A stretch of DNA of 64,000 nucleotides from DATKPA01 sp051955985 (lineage in GTDB: Bacteria; Planctomycetota; Phycisphaerae; WQYP01), in the NCBI GenBank assembly GCA_051955985.1, contig JBQCGD010000168.1, positions 1-64,000 of the forward strand. The letters run 5' to 3'. Made by a program: the position numbers and the translations under genes. Under the pieces are notes generated by a model. The model was not told the origin of the DNA. It saw nothing but the letters and a program-made list of their open reading frames with translations, and searched no databases. Below are positions 1-7,182 of the stretch, piece after piece; the stretch's first letter is position 1, and every line of letters begins with the position of its first letter.

Positions 1-120
1 GGGGGTGGGTTGGTGGTGCGCGGGAGGTCCGGGGGTGGGGGGGGCAGGGGTTTTGGCAAAGGTGGAAAGGTGCGGAAAAGGGCGGGGGCGGGGAAGGGGG
101 GGGGTGGCAATAAATTAAGG
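1..120. other. G-run-rich intergenic tract
   Basis: No gene is visible here. The + strand consists largely of G runs of 3 to 9 bases separated by one to a few bases, ending in a purine-rich stretch just before an AT-rich promoter region. Such clustered G runs can form G-quadruplexes on the + strand. An open frame does run through it into the LacI gene, but it encodes only low-complexity Gly/Arg/Lys and lacks a ribosome-binding site, so I do not treat it as coding. Confidence 0.4.
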
Positions 121-150
121 TTGTTAAAAATTTTGGGTGCAGATTATATA
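121..150 (+). promoter_or_regulatory. Putative sigma70 promoter of LacI-family gene 1
   Basis: TTGTTA (121-126) is followed, 17 bases later, by TTATAT (144-149), or 18 bases later by TATATA. This sits in the only AT-rich stretch upstream of the regulator starting at 280. It is inferred from sequence similarity to the sigma70 consensus only. Confidence 0.35.
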
Positions 151-153
151 TTT

Positions 154-167
154 TGTAATATATTGCA
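154..167 (+). promoter_or_regulatory. Candidate operator TGTAATATATTGCA (LacI gene 1)
   Basis: This 14-base near-palindrome has six of seven position pairs symmetric. It lies just downstream of the putative -10 element of the first LacI-family gene. A 12/14 match in reverse orientation lies in the promoter of the second LacI-family gene (4470-4483). Autoregulation or cross-regulation by the paralogous regulators is the inference. Confidence 0.4.
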
Positions 168-279
168 TAAATGTTATTTACGCGCTTTCCGTGGTGGGAA
201 AGGTTGGGAAAAGAATCGGGTATTTTGTTGCATTTTTCCGGGGGTAGTGCAGAATACTGAAGTCGAAGGAGTCCAGGTC

Positions 280-1341
280 ATGACCGTGACGCGGATCGCT
301 GAAAAAGCTGGGGTATCGATAGCGACGGTGTCGCGGGTCTTGAACAACAGCCGTCCGGTGGACCCGGCGATTGTGGAGCGGGTTCACAAGGCGGCGGAGC
401 AGTTGGGGATGACGGGGGCGGCGTTGTTGCGGCGGCGTGGGCGGATTGCGGATCGGCAGGTGATGACGCCGACGACGATTGCGATTGTGACGCTGGGGCA
501 GCGGTACCGGGAGTGGTTTGAGCTGCCGGTGATAGCGGCGGTGGTGGCGGAGCTGAACCGAGCGGCGCAGGAGATGCAGGTGGGGGTAATGATGGCGGAG
601 ATGCCGAACCCGGAGGAACTGAACCCGGTGTTGCGGCGGTCGGATGCGCGTGGGGCGATCGTGTTCATCAGCAGCGAGACGGAATTGACGACGCGGGACA
701 CGGCGGTGCTGCGGTCGCAGTTTCCGGTGGTGCGGGTGCTGGGGGGCCAGATGGCGCCGACGGACATTGACCATATTACGCCGGACAACAATGCGATCGG
801 GTACGTGGCGAGCCAGTATCTGCTGGAGCAGGGGATACGGGACCTGGCGTTTTTGACGACGCATCCGGGGTGGGATTTTGCGAAGCTGCGGGCGCAGGGT
901 TTCATGGCGGGGGCGGAGAGCGCGGGGGTTGAGCCGACGATGTATTTGCAGCAAACGCCGACGGCGTTGCATGGGATTTATGGATCGAACGTGGTGGCGG
1001 AAGAGGAACTGGGGCGGCTGGTGAGCGAGATGGGGAAGAGGAAGGGGAAAGAGAAGCTGGGGTTGTTCGTGTACCGGGACGCGGAGACGAGCCAGGTGTA
1101 TCCGCTGTTGAGGGCGCACGGGATGGAGCCGGGGAAAGATGTGGTGGTGGTGTCGTGTGACAACGAATCGATCCGGTTGTCGGCGTTGCAGCCGCGGCCG
1201 GCGAGTTTTGATTTAGGCGCGGCGGAGATAGCGCACCTGGCGGTGACGCGGCTGCTGCGTCGGATCCAGCACAAGAACGAGCCTCCGGCGCGGATGATGG
1301 TGAATCCGCGGCTGGTACCGGGCGAGGTGGTGGTGGAGTGA
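280..1341 (+). CDS. LacI-family transcriptional regulator (paralogue 1)
   Basis: A 353-residue sugar-responsive repressor. Residues 1-22 form the LacI helix-turn-helix (TRIAEKAGVSIATVSRVLN), followed by a hinge and a periplasmic-binding-protein-like ligand domain from about residue 65 to the end. ATG 280 is chosen because the HTH starts there and AGGAG-type Shine-Dalgarno bases lie at 267-271; the frame is open further upstream, but only through low-complexity sequence. The ligand domain resembles that of the LacI gene at 4518-5573 (shared patterns such as DHVTPDN/DHITPDN, TDPGW/THPGW and ALQPRPAS/ALSPRPAS), so the two are paralogues. Its position at the head of a GH2/BNR_4/GH35 locus suggests it controls polysaccharide-utilisation genes. 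The ligand is unknown. Confidence 0.9.
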   Translation: MTVTRIAEKAGVSIATVSRVLNNSRPVDPAIVERVHKAAEQLGMTGAALLRRRGRIADRQVMTPTTIAIVTLGQRYREWFELPVIAAVVAELNRAAQEMQVGVMMAEMPNPEELNPVLRRSDARGAIVFISSETELTTRDTAVLRSQFPVVRVLGGQMAPTDIDHITPDNNAIGYVASQYLLEQGIRDLAFLTTHPGWDFAKLRAQGFMAGAESAGVEPTMYLQQTPTALHGIYGSNVVAEEELGRLVSEMGKRKGKEKLGLFVYRDAETSQVYPLLRAHGMEPGKDVVVVSCDNESIRLSALQPRPASFDLGAAEIAHLAVTRLLRRIQHKNEPPARMMVNPRLVPGEVVVE

Positions 1342-1466
1342 GCGTCGCGTGGGCGGCGCCGGGCAACTCTGACGTCGCGGCCAAAGGCTGCGAGAGACCG
1401 AGGAATTGAGGAAGAGGTTTCAGGCCGGAGCAAGGTCCGGGCATTTAGTGAAGAAGAATTACAAAT

Positions 1467-1488
1467 TCCCGCGAAGGAGCTCGCGGGA
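1467..1488 (+). repeat. 8-bp stem hairpin between two regulator genes
   Basis: TCCCGCGA (1467-1474) and TCGCGGGA (1481-1488) form a perfect inverted repeat with loop AGGAGC. It lies in the 221-base gap after the LacI gene. No T-run follows, so it is not a classical intrinsic terminator. It may be a weak terminator or a leader hairpin for the next gene. Confidence 0.35.
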
Positions 1489-1562
1489 GAAAGAGAAGAA
1501 GAGCAGCGGGAATGAGCGGAACGTAGAGGTGAGAATTCACTGTCTGGTTTGGGAGTGTGATC

Positions 1563-1979
1563 ATGACGACGTGTGAAGTACCCTCGGAAGTGGCGGGCGT
1601 GCGATTGGCAGATCGCGCGGCCGGGATGATGGACGACCTGTATGTGGATGTCGATTGTGCGGAAGCGCCGATCGAGAGTCCGCGCGGGATCGAGCGGTGC
1701 ATCCGGACGGATTCGTTTCTGCAGGAGATGGTGCGGGACCGCGGGGTGGTGCGTCTCTCGAAGAACGAGTACCGGTTTTTGTCGGTGCTGGTGCGGAGCG
1801 AAGGCCGGACGCTGACTGCGGGCGAGCTGATGCAGAGCGCGTTCGGGAGCGACCACAAGCGGAGCTCACATTACGTGCGGATGTACATCAGCCTGATGCG
1901 TCGGCGGCTGGAGCGGGATCCGCGGAATCCGCAGCACATCATCACGGAGCATCGTCGCGGTTACCGGTTCTGCCGGTAA
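1563..1979 (+). CDS. Stand-alone OmpR/PhoB-type winged-helix DNA-binding protein
   Basis: A 138-residue protein whose C-terminal two-thirds match the effector domain of OmpR/PhoB response regulators: RLSKNEYRFLSVLVRSEGR, then a recognition-helix segment HYVRMYISLMRRRLE and the terminal beta-hairpin HRRGYRF. No receiver domain is present. The roughly 45-residue N-terminus is acidic and unlike REC, so phosphorylation control is unlikely as encoded here. ATG 1563 is preferred over GTG 1557 because GGGAG (1551-1555) is correctly spaced for it. It lies between a LacI regulator and a beta-galactosidase gene and probably regulates the locus. Target and signal are unknown. Confidence 0.8.
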   Translation: MTTCEVPSEVAGVRLADRAAGMMDDLYVDVDCAEAPIESPRGIERCIRTDSFLQEMVRDRGVVRLSKNEYRFLSVLVRSEGRTLTAGELMQSAFGSDHKRSSHYVRMYISLMRRRLERDPRNPQHIITEHRRGYRFCR

Positions 1980-2213
1980 GCGGCGTGCGGACGGAAATTC
2001 ACGCGGGGATCGGCGCACGCGCGTTGCGGCGGAAGGCGTGGGGTGCGAAGATTGCGGGGCGGAGCGGCGTTGTGCAGAGATTCTGCGGCCGGAAGGGCAT
2101 CGAGTTGGGAGCGATGTTTCTTCCGGGCCCGTGGAGCTGGGGCGAGAGCGAAGTGGGCGGGTTCGTTGGAGCGGCGTTGTGAGCCGCGCGATAGAGAGAT
2201 CAGCGGAGCAAGG

Positions 2214-4439
2214 ATGAAGAGCGCACGTCGGTTGTTGTGTACGCTGCTCGCGGTGGTAGCAGCGCAGGTTGCATGCGTTGGATGGTTGCCGGCGGGGGAG
2301 GCGTCTTCGCCGGGGGAAGGGTCGCGGGTATCGATTCCGCTGATGACGGAGTGGGAGTTTCACAAGGGGGCGATTGCGGAGAAGGTGGGTTCGGCGGGGT
2401 TTGCGGGGACGGGGGAGTGGCGCGGGGTGACGTTGCCGCACACGTGGAATGCGGAGGACGGGGAGTCGAAGAATTATTTTCGTGGGGATGGGTGGTATCG
2501 GCGGAAGGTGACGATCGGGTCGGAGCTGGCGGGGAAGGAATTGTATCTGCGGTTTGAAGGGGCGAATCGGCGGGCGGAAGTGTTTGTGAATGGGGAGCGG
2601 GCGGGCGGGCATGTCGGGGGGACGGAGGCGTTCGTGGTGGACATCACGCGCCAGGCGCGGTCGGGGGAGAATGATGTCGTGGTGCACGTGGACAACAAGC
2701 GGGATCCGGATTCACCGCCGTTGCAGGCGGATTTCACGTTTTTCGGAGGGTTGTACCGGGCGGTGGAGCTGGTGGGGGTGAATCCAGTGCATGTGTCGCT
2801 GACGGATTTTGGCTCGGCGGGGGTGTATGTGACGACGCCGCGGGTCACGGGTGAATCGGCGGCGGTGCAGGTGAAGACTTTGGTGGAGAACAGCGGGGCC
2901 GGGGCGGATGGGGCGACGCAGGTGGATGTGCAGGTTGTGGATGCGGAGGGGGAGGTGGTGGCGGAGCGGGCGACGGCTTGTGTGGTGGGGGCGGGGAAAG
3001 TGAGCGAGGCGGTGACGGAGCTCGGGGTGGCGTCGCCGCATCTTTGGGACGGGGTGCACGATCCGTATCTTTACAGCGTGCGGGTGATGGTGAAGGAGGG
3101 GGAGCGGGTGGTGGATTCGGTGACGCAGCCGCTAGGGATCCGGACGATGAGGCTGGATCCCGAGCAGGGATTTTTCCTGAACGGGAAGCCGTATCCGTTG
3201 TACGGGGTGTGCCGGCACCAGGATCGGGAAGGGAAGGGGTGGGCGATCTCGGAAGAGGACCAGGTGGAGGACATGGGATTCATCAAGGAGATGGGTTGCA
3301 CGAGCGTGCGGCTGGCGCATTATCCGCAGTCGAATTTTTTTTACGGGTTGTGCGACAAGGCGGGGATCGTGGTGTGGGCGGAGGTTCCGGTGGTGGACCG
3401 GCTGGGGAGTTCGGAGGCGTTCACGAAGAACGCGCGGCAGCAGTACACGGAACTGATCAAGCAGAATTTCAATCATCCGTCGATTGCGTTTTGGTCTGCG
3501 GGGAACGAGGTGGATCCGACGGGGGGGAATTTCAATCGGAAGGGGCCGGCGGTGTACCCGTGGTTCAAGAAGATGGGGGAGCTGGGGCATGAATTGGATC
3601 CGTCGCGGTTTACGGCGGCGGCTTACCGGGAGCGGTTTTATCCGCCGGCGGACAATGCGGATGTGTTTGGGTTGAACCCGTACCTGGGGTGGTACAACGA
3701 CACGTACAACGACCTGGAGGAGTACCTGCAGAAGCATGAGGCGAACGGTGCGCGGGGGCATTTTGCGTTTACGGAGTTCGGGGCGGGGGCTTCCATTTAC
3801 TTTCATTCGGAACATCCGGTGCGGATGGACCACACGGAGGAATACCAGAATCTTTTCCACGAGCATTATTGGGGGGTGCTGAAGAATCATCCGGAGGTGT
3901 GGGGGAAGTACATCTGGAACATGTTTGATTTTGCGGTGGGCGGGCGAGCGGAGGGGGATCATGCGGGGATCAACGACAAGGGGCTGGTGACGTATGACCG
4001 GCGAGTGCGGAAGGACGCGTTTTATTTTTACAAGGCGAGCTGGTCGCAGGAGCCGGTGGTTTACATCACGAGCCGGCGGTTTGCGGTGCGGGGCCTGGAG
4101 CAGATACCGATCAAGGTGTATTCGAACGCGGGGGAAGTGAGCCTGCGGGTGAACGGGGTGGAGGTTGGACGGTTGGCGACGCCGGGGAACGTGGTGTTTC
4201 AGTGGGAGGGGGTGAAGTTGAAGGAAGGGCCGAACCTGGTGGAGGCGATGGGGACATTTTCGGGGGGGCGTGTGCTGACGGACGAGGTGACGTTTACGTA
4301 CACGCCGGGGGCGCCGCTGGAGGTGTATTTACCGCAGGATGAGACGATGCGGCGGATGTATCGGGAGCACCCGCCGCGTGCGCCGGTTGCGAAGCCGGCG
4401 GCTGGTGCGGAGGGGGAGAAGGCGGCGGCGGGGGGGTAA
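2214..4439 (+). CDS. Secreted glycoside hydrolase family 2 (beta-galactosidase-like)
   Basis: A 741-residue retaining glycosidase. A signal peptide covers roughly residues 1-25 (ARRLLCTLLAVVAAQVAC). The GH2 sugar-binding domain follows (WRGVTLPHTWN, YFRGDGWYRR), then the immunoglobulin-like domain and the TIM barrel. The proposed acid/base is Glu432 in FWSAGNEVD and the nucleophile is Glu521 in FAFTEFG. The C-terminus carries a short beta-sandwich domain (about 610-700) and an Ala/Pro/Lys-rich tail. ATG 2214 has GGAG at 2205-2208. The exact substrate cannot be read from sequence: GH2 also includes beta-mannosidases, glucuronidases and arabinopyranosidases, but the arabinose/galactan context favours galactosidic linkages. 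The 234-base gap before it contains no gene. Confidence 0.88.
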   Translation: MKSARRLLCTLLAVVAAQVACVGWLPAGEASSPGEGSRVSIPLMTEWEFHKGAIAEKVGSAGFAGTGEWRGVTLPHTWNAEDGESKNYFRGDGWYRRKVTIGSELAGKELYLRFEGANRRAEVFVNGERAGGHVGGTEAFVVDITRQARSGENDVVVHVDNKRDPDSPPLQADFTFFGGLYRAVELVGVNPVHVSLTDFGSAGVYVTTPRVTGESAAVQVKTLVENSGAGADGATQVDVQVVDAEGEVVAERATACVVGAGKVSEAVTELGVASPHLWDGVHDPYLYSVRVMVKEGERVVDSVTQPLGIRTMRLDPEQGFFLNGKPYPLYGVCRHQDREGKGWAISEEDQVEDMGFIKEMGCTSVRLAHYPQSNFFYGLCDKAGIVVWAEVPVVDRLGSSEAFTKNARQQYTELIKQNFNHPSIAFWSAGNEVDPTGGNFNRKGPAVYPWFKKMGELGHELDPSRFTAAAYRERFYPPADNADVFGLNPYLGWYNDTYNDLEEYLQKHEANGARGHFAFTEFGAGASIYFHSEHPVRMDHTEEYQNLFHEHYWGVLKNHPEVWGKYIWNMFDFAVGGRAEGDHAGINDKGLVTYDRRVRKDAFYFYKASWSQEPVVYITSRRFAVRGLEQIPIKVYSNAGEVSLRVNGVEVGRLATPGNVVFQWEGVKLKEGPNLVEAMGTFSGGRVLTDEVTFTYTPGAPLEVYLPQDETMRRMYREHPPRAPVAKPAAGAEGEKAAAGG

Positions 4440-4460
4440 GGGGAGAAAAATTCGTCCTTT

Positions 4461-4489
4461 TTGCAGGCGTGCGGTATATTACATTAACT
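4461..4489 (+). promoter_or_regulatory. Putative promoter and operator of LacI gene 2
   Basis: TTGCAG (4461-4466) and TTAACT (4484-4489) are 17 bases apart. Between them, TGCGGTATATTACA (4470-4483) reads on the - strand as TGTAATATACCGCA, matching 12 of 14 bases of the site at 154-167 upstream of the paralogous regulator. An operator placed between -35 and -10 would suit repression. Confidence 0.4.
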
Positions 4490-4517
4490 TACACGTCTGC
4501 AGAGAGGGGCGCACAAG

Positions 4518-5573
4518 ATGTCGATCACGGAAGTGGCGAGGGCGGCGGGGGTTTCGACGGCGACGGTGTCGCGGGTGTTGAATGAATTGCCGGGGGTGAG
4601 GGAGGAGACGATTCGGCGGGTGCGTGCGGCGGTGGACAGTTTGAACTATCGGCCACGGCGGTCGCGGCGCGGGCGGCCGGGGGACGCGGGGTTTGTGGGG
4701 CGGGAGACGGGGAACATTGCGGTGCTGGCGTTGGGGGAGACGCGGGACTGGCTGCAGTTGCCGGTGATGGCGTCGGTGATTGCGGGGATTCAGCGGGCGG
4801 CGGTGGATTATGGATTCCGGTTGATGCTGGACGACGTGCCGGACCCGAACAAGCCGATTGCGCTATTGCAGGGGCGGCAGTGTGATGGGGCGATCGTTTT
4901 TTTGACGGGGCGGCTGCCGGTGAGTTCGTACGAGCCGATCCTGAGTTCGCTGCGGGGGCGGACACCGACCGTGTGGGTGATGGGGATGGAGATGACGGTG
5001 GGGGGGGTGGATCACGTGACGCCGGACAACATCGGGACGGGGTATCTGGCGCATTCGTACCTGCAGTCGAGGAATTGTGAGCGGGTGGCGTATTTGACGA
5101 CGGATCCGGGGTGGGCGTTTATCCGGCTGCGGGGGCAGGCGTTTTTGAATGCATCGTACGACGCGGGGAAGCCGGCGACGGCGTACCTGGTGACGGGGAA
5201 TGCGGCGGTGGCGGAGGCGTATGGGCGGAACGTGGTGACGGGCTCGACGCTGGAGGAGCTGGTGGCGGGGATGGCGAAGGGGAAGGTGCGGCCGGACGGG
5301 CTGTTTGTGGCGACGGATCGGACGACGTCGCAGTTGTATCCGCTGCTGGCGAAGTACCGGATTCGGCCGGAGAAGGACGTGGCGATCGTGAGTTGTGATA
5401 ATGAGGAGATCCGGCTGGGGGCATTGTCGCCGCGGCCGGCGAGCATTGACATCGGGGCGGAGGAGATCGGGTTTCGGGCGGTGGTGCGGCTGCGTGCGCG
5501 GATGCAGCGGCCGCAGGGGTTGCCGCTGGTGATACAAGTGGCGCCGCGGCTGCTGGGAGTTCCGGGTGCGTGA
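4518..5573 (+). CDS. LacI-family transcriptional regulator (paralogue 2)
   Basis: A 351-residue LacI-type regulator: HTH at residues 1-22 (SITEVARAAGVSTATVSRVLN), an Arg-rich linker at about 48-56, then the type I periplasmic-binding ligand domain ending IDIGAEEIGFRAVVRLRARMQ. AGGGG at 4505-4509 precedes ATG 4518 by 8 bases. It is a paralogue of the protein at 280-1341 and shares a promoter motif with it. It lies between a GH2 gene and two BNR_4 genes, so it probably senses an oligosaccharide released by this locus. Effector and operator set are unknown. Confidence 0.9.
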   Translation: MSITEVARAAGVSTATVSRVLNELPGVREETIRRVRAAVDSLNYRPRRSRRGRPGDAGFVGRETGNIAVLALGETRDWLQLPVMASVIAGIQRAAVDYGFRLMLDDVPDPNKPIALLQGRQCDGAIVFLTGRLPVSSYEPILSSLRGRTPTVWVMGMEMTVGGVDHVTPDNIGTGYLAHSYLQSRNCERVAYLTTDPGWAFIRLRGQAFLNASYDAGKPATAYLVTGNAAVAEAYGRNVVTGSTLEELVAGMAKGKVRPDGLFVATDRTTSQLYPLLAKYRIRPEKDVAIVSCDNEEIRLGALSPRPASIDIGAEEIGFRAVVRLRARMQRPQGLPLVIQVAPRLLGVPGA

Positions 5574-5650
5574 GGGCGGAGGCGGAAGCGCAGGGCAATT
5601 ATCGGCACCGGGAAGGTTGAAATGTAAAAGGTCAAAATTATCCGCAATCG

Positions 5651-5700
5651 TTATTAATAAGTATGGGGTGAGGCGGGGAAGTGCTACACTTTGAAAAGTG
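5651..5700 (+). promoter_or_regulatory. AT-rich leader with two palindromes upstream of BNR_4 genes
   Basis: TTATTAATAA (5651-5660) is a perfect 10-base palindrome. CACTTT (5687-5692) and AAAGTG (5695-5700) are perfect inverted arms two bases apart. Both sit in the 207-base gap upstream of the BNR_4 gene pair and are candidate repressor sites. No convincing -35/-10 pair was found. Confidence 0.3.
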
Positions 5701-5780
5701 CGGAATAAGAAGTACAGCGCGACAGGCGCGATCGAGTCACTTCAAGAGTGGACAAGTGCATCAGAAGGGCAGGCGCAGAA

Positions 5781-7154
5781 ATGCGAAGCGTGGAAAGAGT
5801 TGTCAGGAGAGCTGCGGCGGCGGGGATCATTGCGGGCATGGTCACGATGATGGGCGCTTCGGCGCGTGGTGACGGCGGCGCAGCGGAAGGCGCGACGGAA
5901 ATTGCCATTGGCAAGGGGTGGGCGGAGAGTTCGATTAACACAGTGATTTTTCGGCACAGCCCACTGGTGACGTTTCGGGATACCCAGTACGCGGCGTTTT
6001 ATGATGGGGGAGGGCACGTGGTGCTGGCGAAGCGGAAGGTAGGAGCGGATCAGTGGGAGACAAGGAGGACGGCGCTGACGGGGAATGCGAAAGATGCGCA
6101 CAACACGATTGCGCTGGGAGTGGATGGGAACGGGATCGTTCACATGGCGTGGGATCATCACAACAACGATCTGAATTATGTGCAGACGGTTTCGCCAGGG
6201 TCGCTGGAGCTTACGGGGAAGTTGAAGACGGACGGGGTGCGGGAGACGAAGGTGACGTATCCGGAATTTTATTCGATGGCGAATGGGGATCTGCTGCTGA
6301 CATACCGGGTGGGGAGCTCGGGGAACGGGGATGTGGTGTTGAAGCGTTACGACGCGGGGAAGCGGGCGTGGAAGACGCTGCAATCGAACCTGGTGCAGGG
6401 GGACAGCGTGCTGCATCCGGGCGTGACGCAGAATGCTTATACGGAAATGAACGTGGATGTGAAGGGGACGATTCACCTCGGTTGGGTGTGGCGGCGGACG
6501 CCGGACGTGGAGACGAATCATGACATCTGTTATGCACGGAGCACGGACGGAGGCCTGACGTGGACGGATTCGACGGGGAAGGAGTTGGCGCTGCCGATCA
6601 CGGATGCGACGTGCGAGACGGCGGTGAAGATTCCGGAGAAGAGCGACCTGATCAACCAGACGACGATTGCGGCGGATGATGCGGGGCATCCGTATATTGC
6701 GACGTATTACAAGACGGAAGAGAACCTGGTGGCGCAGGTGCGCGTGGTGTATAACGACGGGACGGGGTGGAAGAGTTCGCAGGTGGGGGAGCGGCAGACG
6801 GCATTGAATCTCGGGGGCGGCGGGACGAAGAAGATTCCGTTGAGCAGGCCGCTGGTGCTGGTGGATTCAGGGGAGCATCCGCGGGTGCACGTGGTGTTCC
6901 GAGATGCGGATCGCGGGGCAAAGGTAACGCTGGCGACGACGACGGAGATTGCGAAGGGGGACTGGAAGATGCGGGATTTGACGACAGAGGGCGTGGGGTC
7001 CTGGGAGCCGACGTATGATCCGGTGCTGTGGCGGACGCGGGGAATCCTGGATCTGCTGTTGCAGAAGGTAGACCAACTGGATGGGGGGGATAACCAGGTG
7101 CGGGCGCATGGGCCGGCGCCGACGATGGTGTATGTGCTGGAATGCAAGCCGTAG
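5781..7154 (+). CDS. Secreted BNR_4-family seven-bladed beta-propeller protein
   Basis: A 457-residue exported protein with a signal peptide (about residues 1-32, ending GASARG). The body carries BNR_4 motifs: DAHNTIALGVDGNGIVHMAW followed by DHHNNDLNYV, FINQT-like LINQTTIAADD, and WEPTYDPVLW near the end. Families with this fold and motif set include ulvan lyases PL24/PL25 and the arabinogalactan-acting GH145 group, so a lyase or glycosidase role on uronate-containing side chains is plausible but not proved. ATG 5781 is chosen (AAGGGCAGG at 5764-5772); an upstream GTG at 5748 is possible. It lies 28 bases before a paralogous longer gene, probably in one operon. Confidence 0.8.
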   Translation: MRSVERVVRRAAAAGIIAGMVTMMGASARGDGGAAEGATEIAIGKGWAESSINTVIFRHSPLVTFRDTQYAAFYDGGGHVVLAKRKVGADQWETRRTALTGNAKDAHNTIALGVDGNGIVHMAWDHHNNDLNYVQTVSPGSLELTGKLKTDGVRETKVTYPEFYSMANGDLLLTYRVGSSGNGDVVLKRYDAGKRAWKTLQSNLVQGDSVLHPGVTQNAYTEMNVDVKGTIHLGWVWRRTPDVETNHDICYARSTDGGLTWTDSTGKELALPITDATCETAVKIPEKSDLINQTTIAADDAGHPYIATYYKTEENLVAQVRVVYNDGTGWKSSQVGERQTALNLGGGGTKKIPLSRPLVLVDSGEHPRVHVVFRDADRGAKVTLATTTEIAKGDWKMRDLTTEGVGSWEPTYDPVLWRTRGILDLLLQKVDQLDGGDNQVRAHGPAPTMVYVLECKP

Positions 7155-7182
7155 CGGTTTTGAGTAAGGAAGGCGGAGAAAC

